Assembly: GCA_039105265.1 (NCBI GenBank)
Contig: JAPFFF010000005.1
Coordinates: 3,705,501-3,769,500, forward strand
Reading direction: 5' to 3'
DNA: 64,000 bases
Source: Tritrichomonas musculus
Taxonomy: Eukaryota > Parabasalia > Tritrichomonadida > Tritrichomonadidae
Below, piece after piece: positions 38,615 to 48,185 of this stretch. Position 1 is the stretch's first letter. Each line of letters begins with the position of its first letter. The translations under genes and the position numbers were made by a program. The notes under the pieces are model-generated. The model did not search any database. It had not been told where the DNA came from and saw only the letters and a list, made by a program, of their open reading frames with translations.

Positions 38615-41600
38615 TTATTTGTCTTTTATAGCAGCTCTTTTTTTAGCAAATAATTCTTTTATGTCATCATTATCTGTTAATTCTTCAGGTAATTCACCAT
38701 CTGAATCTCTAATATCAATATTTATCTCTTCTTGATCCAGTAAAAGTTTTATGGTGCTTAAATTTCCACATAAAACAGCCTTATGTAACGTAGTAATTTT
38801 TATAACTTTATCATTTATATGAGTTATTTTTTCAGTATTGATATCAATACCTTTTTTAGATAGTAAAAGTTTCACTATTTCGAAATCAAGATCAGCATTT
38901 ACTGCCAAAAACAAGATAGGATAAGATGTCGTAAAATCAAATTCATTTTTTTGCATCAAAGGTACATTTACAACAACATCATCTCTTTGTAAAATTCTTT
39001 CAATTAAATTTATTAAGCTATTATTGACACAGAAATGTAGTACTGTTTCTGTTGATACTTCTTTAACTGAATATGATTCACGTTGAATTATTCTAAGTAT
39101 TTTTGATTTTGCATTTATATCAAGGTCATTTCTTTTGAATAAAATTTCAATCACTTCATTATAATTCATTAATAAAGCTAAATATAAAGGTGTTAATTCA
39201 TTACCATCAATAATTGATGTTTCATTTATATCAATTTTCTCTTCATCTAATAACATTTTTATTACATTCATTTGACGTTTATCAATAGCAAGCATCAATG
39301 GTGTTTCTTCATTTCCTTTATTTTGGCATTTAGCATTTACATTTAATATTTTGAATGCTAATAATTGTTTAACAATTTCTGGTTGATAATGTAAAATAGC
39401 GTGAAATAATATGTTACTTTGAATAATTATATTATTTTGAAATTTTTCATTGTATTCTTTTATTTCCTTTGTTATATCAATTTTTGGATGTGAAATTAAA
39501 GCGATAAAATATTCTAAATTATCGTTTGAAAGTGATTTAAATAATGCTAAATCGTATTTATAATAAATACTTGTTTTACTACTTGAATATTCTTTATCTA
39601 TTTTATAAATAGATGCTGAATTTATATCAATATCTGGTCGTGATAATAATAACTGAAATATTTCTTTATTGTTTTCTTTAATAGATTGATATAAAAGAGT
39701 TTCCTCGTTAACAGTTACTTCTGAATAATCCCATCCGTTTTTTGTTTTCATTGATGTTATGATTGAAGGTGAATTGACATCAACATTTGGGTGTGATAGA
39801 AGAATTTTCACAAAATCAAACTTTCTATTTTTAAATGCATAAGTTAATATTGAATGATCATATTTAGTATAATAAAAGGTTTCTCTTCTTGTAAATATTT
39901 GTCTGATGTTGACATCAACTTTTTGATTTGCTAGTAAAAGCTTAAAAATTTCTAAATTATCAAAATCTATAACAAAATGCAAAATTGAATAATTTCCTTC
40001 TTCATCAGAATTAGTTTTTTTGGTTCCCGAGTCTGATTCTGACTCTGACTCAGACTCTGATTCAGATTCTGACTCTGATTCAGATTCTGATTCTGACTTT
40101 GACTTTGATTCGTGTTTTGTCTCTTGGCGAAATGCTGATTTAATTTTTGATCTGATGAATAAATATGGGTCTAATTTATTTGAAAATATAATATTTACAT
40201 CTGTTTCTTTGAATTCCAATAAAATTTTTAATATTTCAATATTTTTTCTTTTAATGGCGCAGGAAAGAGGATTTCTTATTATTTCAGATTCACTTGATTC
40301 AATTGAATAGAAAAATGATTTATCATTCACGTCAATTTTCGGTGTAGAAATCAACAATTTTGTAAAAATAACATCATTATTATCTACGGCCAAATATAAA
40401 GGTGACACTTTTTCTAAAGAAATTGAATTATATTCTCTTTTTTTATATTTTTCAAAATCAATAAATGATTTGATAGATTTATAATTAACATCAATTTCGG
40501 GTCTTGATAGCAATAGTTTAACAACTGATTCAAAACCTTTTTTTAATGCAATATATAAAGGTGTGTATTTTTCTTTGGTCTCAGAATTTGAATCATGTTT
40601 ACATCTCAAACTTGTCATATTTATGTCGATTTCTTTTTGTTGTAACAAAAGATTCACTATATTACTATTTCCTTTCTTTGAAGCTATATACAAAACTGTT
40701 TCATTTATTTCTTTTGATCCATCAACTTTTTCAGAGACAATTTCCACTTTTTGATTGATATTGAATTTTTGAGAATTCAATATTAATTTGAATAATGAAC
40801 AGTAATTATATTTACATATATAATAAAACATTTCAATATCATCTTTATCTGGTAAATATGAATAATTGTAACTCTGGAAAATTACGTTTAAACAGACCTT
40901 GTCAATTTCTTCATTATCATGGAAATAATTATCTTTAATATAATTTGCAATATCATTATGATGACATTTAATTGCTTCTTTATATGAATCAATATCTGGT
41001 TTTATATTTGATTTTTCAAGAAAATGAATAAAATCAAGATTTTGGCTATGAATTGAATATTTTATTATTGAAGAAGGATCAAAATTGACATTTTTTTGCA
41101 TTAAATATTCAAAAATTTGTTTAGAACCATAAAATGATGCATATTCAATTAATGTTGGGTTATTTTTAAAGCGAGGTAATAAAAGTTGGTTAGTTTCTAA
41201 ATATGATATTTCAATCTCACTAGAAAGTTCAATATTTTCTTTTTCAATATAAGATTTAAATTCATCTAATGAATCTTTTCGGATTATTGTGCATAATTCA
41301 TTGTGATTTTCGCCATTTGATCGTTTTTGCTCATATTCATCAGAATGATCTTTAAGTAAATTTATCATGTAATCATAATCATAAAAATCTTTAACACCTT
41401 CATCATTGAATTCTTTTAGTTCTTTGAAAAAATAATATTGGTATTTTGGTATCAAATATCCAAAACAATCTGTAAAAATATCAAATATTTCTTTGTTAAT
41501 AATAAATATTTTATTTCTTAGAAGAAAAAGAATAATGCGTTTGCAGTCACAAAAAATGTAATATATTTCTTGATTTGAAAAATTGTTTTTAATGTCGTTT

Positions 41601-41833
41601 TGTAAATATGATAAAATTTTTTCGATTTTTGGAAGGAAAGATATTGATCTATGATGGTTATTGGCAATACTTTTAATTAAATAGAGGTCTTCTGTAAATT
41701 CGTATTTATTTTGAAATTTAAAATAGGATGAAATTTTTTGAAAATCATCTTCTGATGAACTTTCATTTTCAATAAAATCAATAATTTTTATGTATTTCTC
41801 TTTTTTATATGCTAAGCTGTTTTCCAGAGACAT
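38615..41833 (-). CDS. Ankyrin-repeat protein of the trichomonad DUF3447-type family, 1072 aa
   Basis: A 1072-residue protein. The N-terminal 230 residues (starting MSLENSLAYKKEKYIKIIDF) form the helical domain that trichomonad ankyrin proteins share. About 16-20 ankyrin repeats follow to the C-terminus, several in the form LLLSRPEIDVN or LLLQQKEIDINMTS with variable inserts between repeats, which is unusual for ankyrin arrays. An acidic Ser-Glu run (SESESESESES near residues 580-605) interrupts the array. There is no signal or membrane segment. Probably a cytosolic scaffold or protein-binding factor; the ligand is unknown. The start is preceded by TCAATAATTC. Confidence 0.88.
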   Translation of the reverse strand: MSLENSLAYKKEKYIKIIDFIENESSSEDDFQKISSYFKFQNKYEFTEDLYLIKSIANNHHRSISFLPKIEKILSYLQNDIKNNFSNQEIYYIFCDCKRIILFLLRNKIFIINKEIFDIFTDCFGYLIPKYQYYFFKELKEFNDEGVKDFYDYDYMINLLKDHSDEYEQKRSNGENHNELCTIIRKDSLDEFKSYIEKENIELSSEIEISYLETNQLLLPRFKNNPTLIEYASFYGSKQIFEYLMQKNVNFDPSSIIKYSIHSQNLDFIHFLEKSNIKPDIDSYKEAIKCHHNDIANYIKDNYFHDNEEIDKVCLNVIFQSYNYSYLPDKDDIEMFYYICKYNYCSLFKLILNSQKFNINQKVEIVSEKVDGSKEINETVLYIASKKGNSNIVNLLLQQKEIDINMTSLRCKHDSNSETKEKYTPLYIALKKGFESVVKLLLSRPEIDVNYKSIKSFIDFEKYKKREYNSISLEKVSPLYLAVDNNDVIFTKLLISTPKIDVNDKSFFYSIESSESEIIRNPLSCAIKRKNIEILKILLEFKETDVNIIFSNKLDPYLFIRSKIKSAFRQETKHESKSKSESESESESESESESESESESDSGTKKTNSDEEGNYSILHFVIDFDNLEIFKLLLANQKVDVNIRQIFTRRETFYYTKYDHSILTYAFKNRKFDFVKILLSHPNVDVNSPSIITSMKTKNGWDYSEVTVNEETLLYQSIKENNKEIFQLLLSRPDIDINSASIYKIDKEYSSSKTSIYYKYDLALFKSLSNDNLEYFIALISHPKIDITKEIKEYNEKFQNNIIIQSNILFHAILHYQPEIVKQLLAFKILNVNAKCQNKGNEETPLMLAIDKRQMNVIKMLLDEEKIDINETSIIDGNELTPLYLALLMNYNEVIEILFKRNDLDINAKSKILRIIQRESYSVKEVSTETVLHFCVNNSLINLIERILQRDDVVVNVPLMQKNEFDFTTSYPILFLAVNADLDFEIVKLLLSKKGIDINTEKITHINDKVIKITTLHKAVLCGNLSTIKLLLDQEEINIDIRDSDGELPEELTDNDDIKELFAKKRAAIKDK
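40030..40100. repeat. Ser-Glu coding microsatellite in the ankyrin gene
   Basis: A run of alternating TCTGAN/TCAGAN-like hexamers encodes the (SE)n tract on the minus strand. The codons are mixed (both GAA/GAG-type and Ser variants), so it is not a pure slippage product. Confidence 0.75.
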
Positions 41834-42243
41834 GAATTATTGAATGTTATTGTCCTCTATTGAAATTTCAAAATCCTATTAATTTTGAGAGCATCGGAAA
41901 TTTTAAAATTAATTTCAAAACTATACAAAATATTTTTTCAAAACGATCAAAATATATAGTTAAGCTTTTAAAAATAGAAGGCAATTCGGAAGGAAAACCG
42001 TATATGTCTAGCTTTTAGATGGTTTAGTAGACCAGAAATCTCCAAAAGGTTACCAAAGTCAAGATATTTTCTCAACAAAAATTATAAAAACGGCCGCCAC
42101 TGAAATTTGAATTCAACATATTTAAATAAAAAATGCTAATATATAGATAAATTGATCATATGTTTATAAATTTATACAAATATATATGAATAATTTAATA
42201 TTAATTATAAATTTTTTTTTTTTTTTTTTTTCGGAAAAAACAA
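41834..42243. other. Gene-free AT-rich stretch
   Basis: It contains 5' flank of the ankyrin gene and a long T-run (42212-42231) just outside the next element. No gene supported. Confidence 0.5.
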
Positions 42244-42245
42244 TA

Positions 42246-43500
42246 AAGACCGCCGATAAATCTGTCAACCACCGAAAAACCTGTCAACGACGATAAAAGC
42301 TTTATTTTTTCATTAAGTTAAAGAGATTTAAAATAGTTATAAAAATATTTATTATTTATATATCATGTTTAATCAAATAAAGTTTTAAATTTAAAGAAAT
42401 ATTCTTTAAATTTCAAGATAAAAATAGATTATTTCCTGTAATATTTTAAAAACAAATATATTTAAGAATATCTTGATAAATAACAGTTAAAAAGGTAATT
42501 AAAAGTTATTTATTATTTAAAAATAATATTAAATAAAATAATTAGGTATGAGAAGGTTTAAATATAATTTGTTACTGAAATTATACGAATACTGTTCAAA
42601 ATGAAATCCAATAGATCCTTCATATCTTGATTTTCCTTGAATGATGATTAATAGAAAGGAAAGTTTAAAAGAAATAAAAACATTTTTATTTAAATAAAAG
42701 ACAATTATATAAGGAATTTGTTTATTGAATTAAAAAAATAACAAACTAATCATAAACGAAGTATTTTTGTGAGCAGACTAAAAGAAAACAATTGCATTTA
42801 TGCGCTATTGTGTAAATCGTTGCCTTTTAAAACGTTTCCATATGTAAATTGAAAATTATTCTTGTAGGAGAACAAAAAATAAGGCACTTTACGAACAAAA
42901 GGGGTGCAATTTATGCGAAGTTTGTCAATGATTAGCCAAATTGAAAAGAAATGGAAGATTAAAAATTTGGAATTAAGATAAACCTGAGAAAATTCGTAGT
43001 TGTTGATCATCTGAATGGAAGCTCATCGTCATAGGCTTAAGAACTGCTCAAAATTAAGCCTAGATTCCAAGAAATATACGACTCCAATAATAAATAAAAA
43101 ATAATGGGACCACATCACTCTCACAAAAAGTTGAAATCATATAACTTTTTATTTATAAAAGATTTGTTTTTAATTTTTTGTGGAATAGAATTAATAAAAA
43201 AAATTAAAAAAAATATATCTGATATTATCTTTTAGTATTTTAATTAAATAAACAAAATAAATGATATTTATTATAATTATTTTTATGAAGCAAACGTGTC
43301 AACAAGATTTAGAAATATGCGAAATAATTATTTGTAAAAAATATTATCAAATGAAAATGCATATACAATAAGGTGCATCATTAGTATATTTATATATGTA
43401 AATATGGACCTTTGATTTCAATTATTTAATCCACTTTTCATATAAAATTATTTTGTCGTTGACAGGTTTTTCTGTCGTTGACAGATTTATCGGAGGTCTT
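42246..43500. mobile_element. Non-autonomous TA-flanked DNA element, 1255 bp
   Basis: Inverted ends of about 45 bp begin AAGACCGCCGATAAATCTG on the left and AAGACCTCCGATAAATCTG on the right. Each end carries two copies of the word CTGTCAAC spaced by about 20 bp, likely transposase binding sites. TA lies directly outside both ends (42244-42245 and 43501-43502), as in Tc1/mariner/pogo elements. There is no transposase; the only open frame (42798-43010, minus, 70 codons) is not protein-like. It is probably an internally deleted or MITE-like derivative mobilised in trans. Confidence 0.8.
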
Positions 43501-43659
43501 TATTAATATATTATCAAATATTATTTTAGAATCAGGTTATCATATAGAAATGATGGAAAGTCAAGTTCCTTATGGGTTGTTGATGTTGAAGAACTCAAAA
43601 AAATTTGAATATGAAAGCCAGTTGTCTAAATATGCGAAATGAGACTCCCCCCTTAAAAA

Positions 43660-43672
43660 CCAAAACAAAAAG
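43660..43672 (-). terminator. Pol III T-run terminator of tRNA-Lys
   Basis: On the minus strand TCTTTTTGTTTTGG follows within about 5 bases of the tRNA 3' end; five consecutive T residues are enough for Pol III to stop. Confidence 0.6.
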
Positions 43673-43676
43673 AATC

Positions 43677-43750
43677 AGCCTCCGGCGGGACTCGAACCCG
43701 CAACCCCAAGATTAAGAGTCTTATGCTCTAGCCGATTGAGCTACGAAGGC
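43677..43750 (-). tRNA. tRNA-Lys(CUU)
   Basis: A 74-nt cloverleaf on the minus strand: acceptor GCCTTCG pairs with CGGAGGC (one G-U); D arm with TAGCTCAATCGG (A box); anticodon loop CTCTTAA with anticodon CTT at 43714-43716; T arm GCGGGTTCGAGTCCCGC (B box). There is no intron and no encoded CCA. On the minus strand a CTTTTTG run follows about 5 bases after the gene, fitting a Pol III terminator. The discriminator base reads U. Confidence 0.95.
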
Positions 43751-44099
43751 TTCACATTCCTCAAAAATTTATTGTAATATATCAAAATTAATTCATAATG
43801 CTTGGCCAAGTGCCAATGCTTTCTAAATAATTGCACTATTTATTTTTACATGTGATAAAACAAAAATATTGATGTTTTCTTTTTTTCGTGATTAACTTGC
43901 TAAAATATCAATATTTTTGTTGAATAAATCATAATTGGCGCAACATACTCAAATAATGAAATCTACATTTTTAACATTTTGATATGTCACGTATCATACG
44001 TGCTTTCATTGAAATTTAAAAAATTCCAATTGCTTAGGAAGAGAAAAATAAAATGCTGATGATTAACATGCTAAAATTCAATACCAAGAAAATGAATAA
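43751..44099. other. Gene-free AT-rich stretch between tRNA and transposon
   Basis: Nothing supported beyond AT-rich sequence. It forms the 5' flank of the tRNA gene and the left flank of the transposon at 44102. Confidence 0.5.
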
Positions 44100-44277
44100 T
44101 ACCGTCTCTTGAAGAACCTTAGGGAGTACTCAATTTTACCTTAGGGAAAATTGAGAATTTTTATTCAATTATAAGATTAAATATTCAAAATTTTGATTAT
44201 TATTGGAAAAAATGAATGTCTGCCCTTTTTCACAATTCTTTGAATTTGGCAAGAGACCGTTTATTATTCATGGTCAG

Positions 44278-44283
44278 TCATTA
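44278..44283 (+). promoter_or_regulatory. Initiator-like TCATTA before the transposase
   Basis: TCATTA sits 6 bases before the ATG at 44289, matching the trichomonad initiator consensus. The transposon thus appears to carry its own promoter. Confidence 0.45.
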
Positions 44284-44288
44284 AAATA

Positions 44289-45866
44289 ATGAATACTCAA
44301 GAAATTACAGCTACGAGTTTTGATTTTTTCTGGACTCTTTATGAAAAGGAAGTTTTTTCAGAAGTACAAATTCAAATTTGTAATGATGTACTTATAGGAT
44401 TAGAAGATGTAACTATAAATGAAAAATATAGATTAAAGTCCAAAGGAAACATTTCGACTTGTGTCAATAATGCAATAAGAGGAAACTATTGGGAACCAGG
44501 AAAGCTTTGTGGAGGAAGTGATGGTTATTTTAGTGACGTTGACCGAGTGAAATTCATACAAATTGTGCATGAAAGAAGTTCAGAGATGGACTGCATTAAA
44601 ACAATTGAAGCTGTTAAAATTGCAATGGATATCAAAGAGCAGAGATACCTAAGAGCCCAATATCTGATATCGAAACTGTCACGAACTTCTCAAATTTCTC
44701 CAAAAAAAAGACAAATTTTACGAGAACAAGAACCTTATTGTCCATCAGATTCTTGGCTGACACACTTTTGTGAAAGCAATGAAATCAAATTACAAAGTCC
44801 AATTCTGTTAGAACAGGCTAGACGAAGATTCTGTAATGTTTCAACAGTGACTTCTTTTTATACAAATCATAGAAACATTTTAACTTCGACTCCAAGAAAT
44901 ATGATCTGGAATGCGGACGAGACTTCTGCAGAGTCAAGTAGGAAGTACAAAGTCCTACTTGATCAGCACGCATTTCCGATTTGTCCTCATTCGAAATATT
45001 CAGACAGAGTGACAACAGTTTTGACAGTTTCAGCAAATGGCGAAAAAATGGATCCATTTCTTATTATTCCTGGTGTTAAAAAGCTTCCTGATGAACTTTC
45101 AAATATTGAATATACTATATGTTCTCAAAAAAATGGATGGATGACCCAGAAATTATGGCTTGCTTATATTATTTATTTTACGCACAACATTCAAAAATTG
45201 AGATTAGATATGAGCTTTAGTGATTCAAAAAAGACGGTTTTATTGATTGTTGATAATCATAATTCTAGAATTAATAGTTTTGCATTGGAATATTTATATG
45301 CCAATAATATCAATTTGTTAACATTACCAAGTCATTGTACGCATGTTCTACAGCCAATCGATGTGGCTGTAGCGTCGTGCTACAAATCTCATCTCAATCG
45401 CTCAAAAATTAATTTCAAAAATTTTAGCCAAATAAATCAATTAACAACAGTTGCAGCAAAAGCACGTTTATTATTAATTTATTCAATTAAACAAGCATGG
45501 GACAACGTTTGTTCAGAAGTGATAAAATCAAGTTTCGAAAAAACAGGAATTTACCCATTTGACCCCACAAAAGGAATAAGTAATAAATTTACTAACCAAA
45601 CTATTCAAAATTTGGGTAATATTCAAACAAATCGTCTAGATATATCTAACCAATTATTAACATCAACAAATGCAAGACTCACTATCGCTAATAGATGTTA
45701 TTGTGGTACATTATTCAATTATACAAACGAAGTTCCGAAGCTTCAGCCAAGAGAGATTCATACTTTTTTTGCATCTTCAACTATTTCACAAGGTTTTATT
45801 TTAAATAAGCTGCCATGCCTTATTGTCCAAACACTTCCGAATGTTTACGTAAAATTATTTTATTAA
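44289..45866 (+). CDS. DDE_1 transposase (pogo/Tc1-like), 525 aa
   Basis: A 525-residue transposase. Residues about 75-185 contain an N-terminal helix-turn-helix/CENP-B-type DNA-binding region (WLTHFCESNEIKLQSP). The catalytic core has D210 (WNADETSAES), D322 (LIVDNHNSR) and D358 (QPIDVAVASC) with 35 residues between the last two, and the conserved TLPSHCTHVLQPID segment of the DDE_1 family. The C-terminal 90 residues include a Cys pair (RCYCGTLF), which might bind metal. The gene is intact and lies inside matching inverted repeats. It differs clearly from the 632-aa relative at 7734. Confidence 0.92.
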   Translation: MNTQEITATSFDFFWTLYEKEVFSEVQIQICNDVLIGLEDVTINEKYRLKSKGNISTCVNNAIRGNYWEPGKLCGGSDGYFSDVDRVKFIQIVHERSSEMDCIKTIEAVKIAMDIKEQRYLRAQYLISKLSRTSQISPKKRQILREQEPYCPSDSWLTHFCESNEIKLQSPILLEQARRRFCNVSTVTSFYTNHRNILTSTPRNMIWNADETSAESSRKYKVLLDQHAFPICPHSKYSDRVTTVLTVSANGEKMDPFLIIPGVKKLPDELSNIEYTICSQKNGWMTQKLWLAYIIYFTHNIQKLRLDMSFSDSKKTVLLIVDNHNSRINSFALEYLYANNINLLTLPSHCTHVLQPIDVAVASCYKSHLNRSKINFKNFSQINQLTTVAAKARLLLIYSIKQAWDNVCSEVIKSSFEKTGIYPFDPTKGISNKFTNQTIQNLGNIQTNRLDISNQLLTSTNARLTIANRCYCGTLFNYTNEVPKLQPREIHTFFASSTISQGFILNKLPCLIVQTLPNVYVKLFY

Positions 45867-46398
45867 ACTCTAAAATAAAATTTAAAATAATATTTTAATT
45901 TTAAAAAATAAATTTTTAAAGGTTTTTATTTATTTATTCATCTATTCAAAATCAGAAAAAACGTATTTCCAGCTACAACAACTTTATAAATCTAGAAATA
46001 ATTGTCGATAATGTTGAAATTTTTTTTTACTTTAAAAAGCCATATGCCGCATTTCTTTGAGCGAAATAGTGATATTGTGATATTTTTTTTCTTTGAAATA
46101 AGAAATTTTTTTCAAAAATATAATAAGAAAAATTTATTTTTTGTTTTTAAAGTTAAAATTTATGAAACATATAAGAATCATTGTAGGATCAAATAAAATT
46201 ATTTTCATATTTCTTTTTTTTCCCCAAGAAACTCAATCGGCCATTTTATGAATTGATCGTCTTTCAATTAATTGTGAGAAATGCTTAATTTGAATAAAAA
46301 AATTGTATAGACATTTAATTTATTGTGAGTATTTCAGAGATAACTCAATCTTCCCTAAGGTTAATTGAGAGAAGCCTAACGTTCTTCAAGAAACGGTA

Positions 46399-46690
46399 TT
46401 CAAACATTTGCTATTTTTTGTATATTATCCTGATTTGAATCCAAAAAGCTTTTGATTATTAAATGTTCATATAAAATTTTTATTAACTTTTTGATTAAAA
46501 ATTTTTCGGAAATCTCTTAAACTTCACAAATTAAATTAAAAGATTTTATAGAATATTTGATAATATCGACGATTTTTGCTTTCAAAAAAATTGATAGCAA
46601 ATTAATATTTGAATAAAGTCATTATATATTTGAATATATATCACAAAATTTGAAAAGAAAATTTAATGCTGATATCTATTTAATTTTTTT
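46399..46690. other. Gene-free AT-rich stretch
   Basis: No gene supported. It provides the upstream region of the papain-fold-like gene. Confidence 0.5.
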
Positions 46691-46694
46691 TTTT

Positions 46695-46700
46695 TCATTT
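46695..46700 (+). promoter_or_regulatory. Initiator-like TCATTT
   Basis: TCATTT lies 8 bases before the ATG at 46708, preceded by a T-run. Confidence 0.45.
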
Positions 46701-46707
46701 TTATTTA

Positions 46708-47247
46708 ATGAGGGTTGGATCGAAAGGAATTAAATTTATGTTTAAATGCAATGTTGGTCCAGATGAAAGGGCATCAAAGCTTATATCATCAGTGGCAGTT
46801 AGAAGGCCATTAGCAATTCCAGGCGCATCAAGAACTTACGGACAAGTTCTTTCTCATGCAGGATGTGCTGTTAAAACAACAACAGGATATTATCTTGTTG
46901 AATATATGGGTGATAATTTTGTTCATTGCAATCGATGCAGCAAATATAGACCTCAAAAAGACTTTGTATTTCAAGGATATGTGTGGATTCACGATGATCC
47001 TAATCCATCTTATCCAAAACAAGAATTAACGCTAGAAGAATTTTGTTTAGCAATGATTGAAATTATGAAAGATAAACCTTATGATACTTTTACTCATAAT
47101 TGTTTTCAAGCTCGATATCTTGCTATGAAAAAATTTGGAATGAAATCATCGGATCCATTAAATTACAAACGATGCATCTTCTTCCAAGGATGGCATGACT
47201 TATTTGAAAAAGAGTTCCAAAAGCAGAATAAAGTCAAAGAAGTGTAA
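46708..47247 (+). CDS. Putative papain-fold (LRAT/NlpC-like) protein, 179 aa
   Basis: A 179-residue protein with no membrane or signal segment. A His in VLSHAGCAVKTTTGYYLVEY (H50) comes first and a Cys in YDTFTHNCFQARYLAMKKFG (C132, next to H130-N131) comes later. That His-before-Cys order is the permuted papain-like arrangement seen in LRAT, PPPDE and related families. The middle holds a possible zinc-like HCNRCSKY. The family cannot be named; a peptidase, acyltransferase or deubiquitinase-type role is possible. A host gene in its own transcription unit. Confidence 0.6.
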   Translation: MRVGSKGIKFMFKCNVGPDERASKLISSVAVRRPLAIPGASRTYGQVLSHAGCAVKTTTGYYLVEYMGDNFVHCNRCSKYRPQKDFVFQGYVWIHDDPNPSYPKQELTLEEFCLAMIEIMKDKPYDTFTHNCFQARYLAMKKFGMKSSDPLNYKRCIFFQGWHDLFEKEFQKQNKVKEV

Positions 47248-47552
47248 TTTGTATGAATAAATATGTTTTTATGATAATAAATACCATTTTAATTTTCATT
47301 TTTTTTTTTTATAAAAGAGAGTTTAGGATAGAAGAGTTTAGGATAGAAGACCTTTTTCAAATGCAATTTGAAGCATAATATTCATCTTGCAGTTTATATG
47401 ATGAGTTTTTTCAAGATGAATAATTTTCTATTATTAATAAACTATTTTCCTCAAATTAATATATTGCCTATCTATAGAAAGTTTTTATCGCAGTACATCT
47501 AAAAAAAATTTAAAATTAAAATTGTATATTTATTAACAATTTATATTATTTT
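47248..47552. other. Intergenic, with a 15-bp tandem pair
   Basis: Between convergent genes. The only structure is a duplicated GAGTTTAGGATAGAA at 47320-47350. No gene. Confidence 0.6.
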
Positions 47553-48185
47553 TCAATAGTTTGTTTGGAGCAAACTATAATTTTCATTTTCATCATCATT
47601 TAAAATATTTAAATACTCACCTTTCATTCCTTTCCTTTTATTGTACCGGCTTTTGCTTCCAAAAAATTTGAATTCAATTTTGTTTGTTTTAGTTGGTTGA
47701 TTAATTTTGACACTTGAATATGGGGCAGCAAATGATAATTGAATCCTCATTTTACCTAGAACTTTTCTTGCAAATTTTTTATTTTCTTCCTTATTTTCAA
47801 TCATTTGCTTTTGAAGTGGATAATATAAATTTAAAACTTTTACTTGAGTGGTTATGATTCCAGAAACCATTTGTTTTTGGGGTACATTTTCGAAATCTAC
47901 TAGATGAATTGTAGCAGAAGCAATGATTGGATATTCTGATGAAATATTCTTTTTCCTGAATACCATGATGATTTTCTTTGTTTGATCAGTGATATTTAAA
48001 GAAAAAATATGATTTGAATTGTTCATTTTGTTTCCTTGCAAAAAGAAACATTGCTTATTTTCTTCTGGAATTGTTGTAACACTTACTCGGACTTCATCAT
48101 TATCATTTATAAGATCCTTTGGGAGAACAAATGCCAATAAGTGAACATTGAGGCAATTTTCGTATTTTGCTTTGTTTTGAGTCAT
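47553..48185 (-). CDS. C2-domain-like protein, 210 aa
   Basis: A 210-residue protein. Residues about 10-140 show the alternating strands of a C2-type beta sandwich: LNVHLLAFVLPKDL at the start, DEVRVSVTTIPEE with acidic loop residues, IFSLNITDQTKKIIMVFRKK and ASATIHLVDFENVP. The C-terminal 70 residues are basic and probably disordered. It could bind membranes or calcium, but only a few of the classic loop aspartates are visible. The start is preceded by TCATTTATTAATTAATCAA on the minus strand. A host gene, convergent with the papain-fold gene. Confidence 0.6.
   Translation of the reverse strand: MTQNKAKYENCLNVHLLAFVLPKDLINDNDEVRVSVTTIPEENKQCFFLQGNKMNNSNHIFSLNITDQTKKIIMVFRKKNISSEYPIIASATIHLVDFENVPQKQMVSGIITTQVKVLNLYYPLQKQMIENKEENKKFARKVLGKMRIQLSFAAPYSSVKINQPTKTNKIEFKFFGSKSRYNKRKGMKGEYLNILNDDENENYSLLQTNY

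Larger units (their letters stand above)
44102..46396 (+). mobile_element. Complete-looking pogo/Tc1-like transposon, 2295 bp
   Basis: The ends (54 and 55 bp) are inverted repeats: left CCGTCTCTTGAAGAACCTTA, right reverse complement CCGTTTCTTGAAGAACGTTA, both continuing with CTCAATT and CCTTAGGGAA. TA lies directly outside both ends (44100-44101 and 46397-46398). The single intact 525-codon transposase runs left to right. Inner inverted words ACCTTAGGGAA.ATTGAG occur at both ends and may be transposase sites. It is the only element in the window with everything needed for a TA-targeting cut-and-paste transposon. The end mismatches (about eight) suggest it is not brand new. Confidence 0.9.

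Noticed and set aside
42798-43010. A 70-codon minus-strand open frame inside the TA-flanked element
   Set aside because: Composition is that of random AT-rich sequence and it has no transposase motif.
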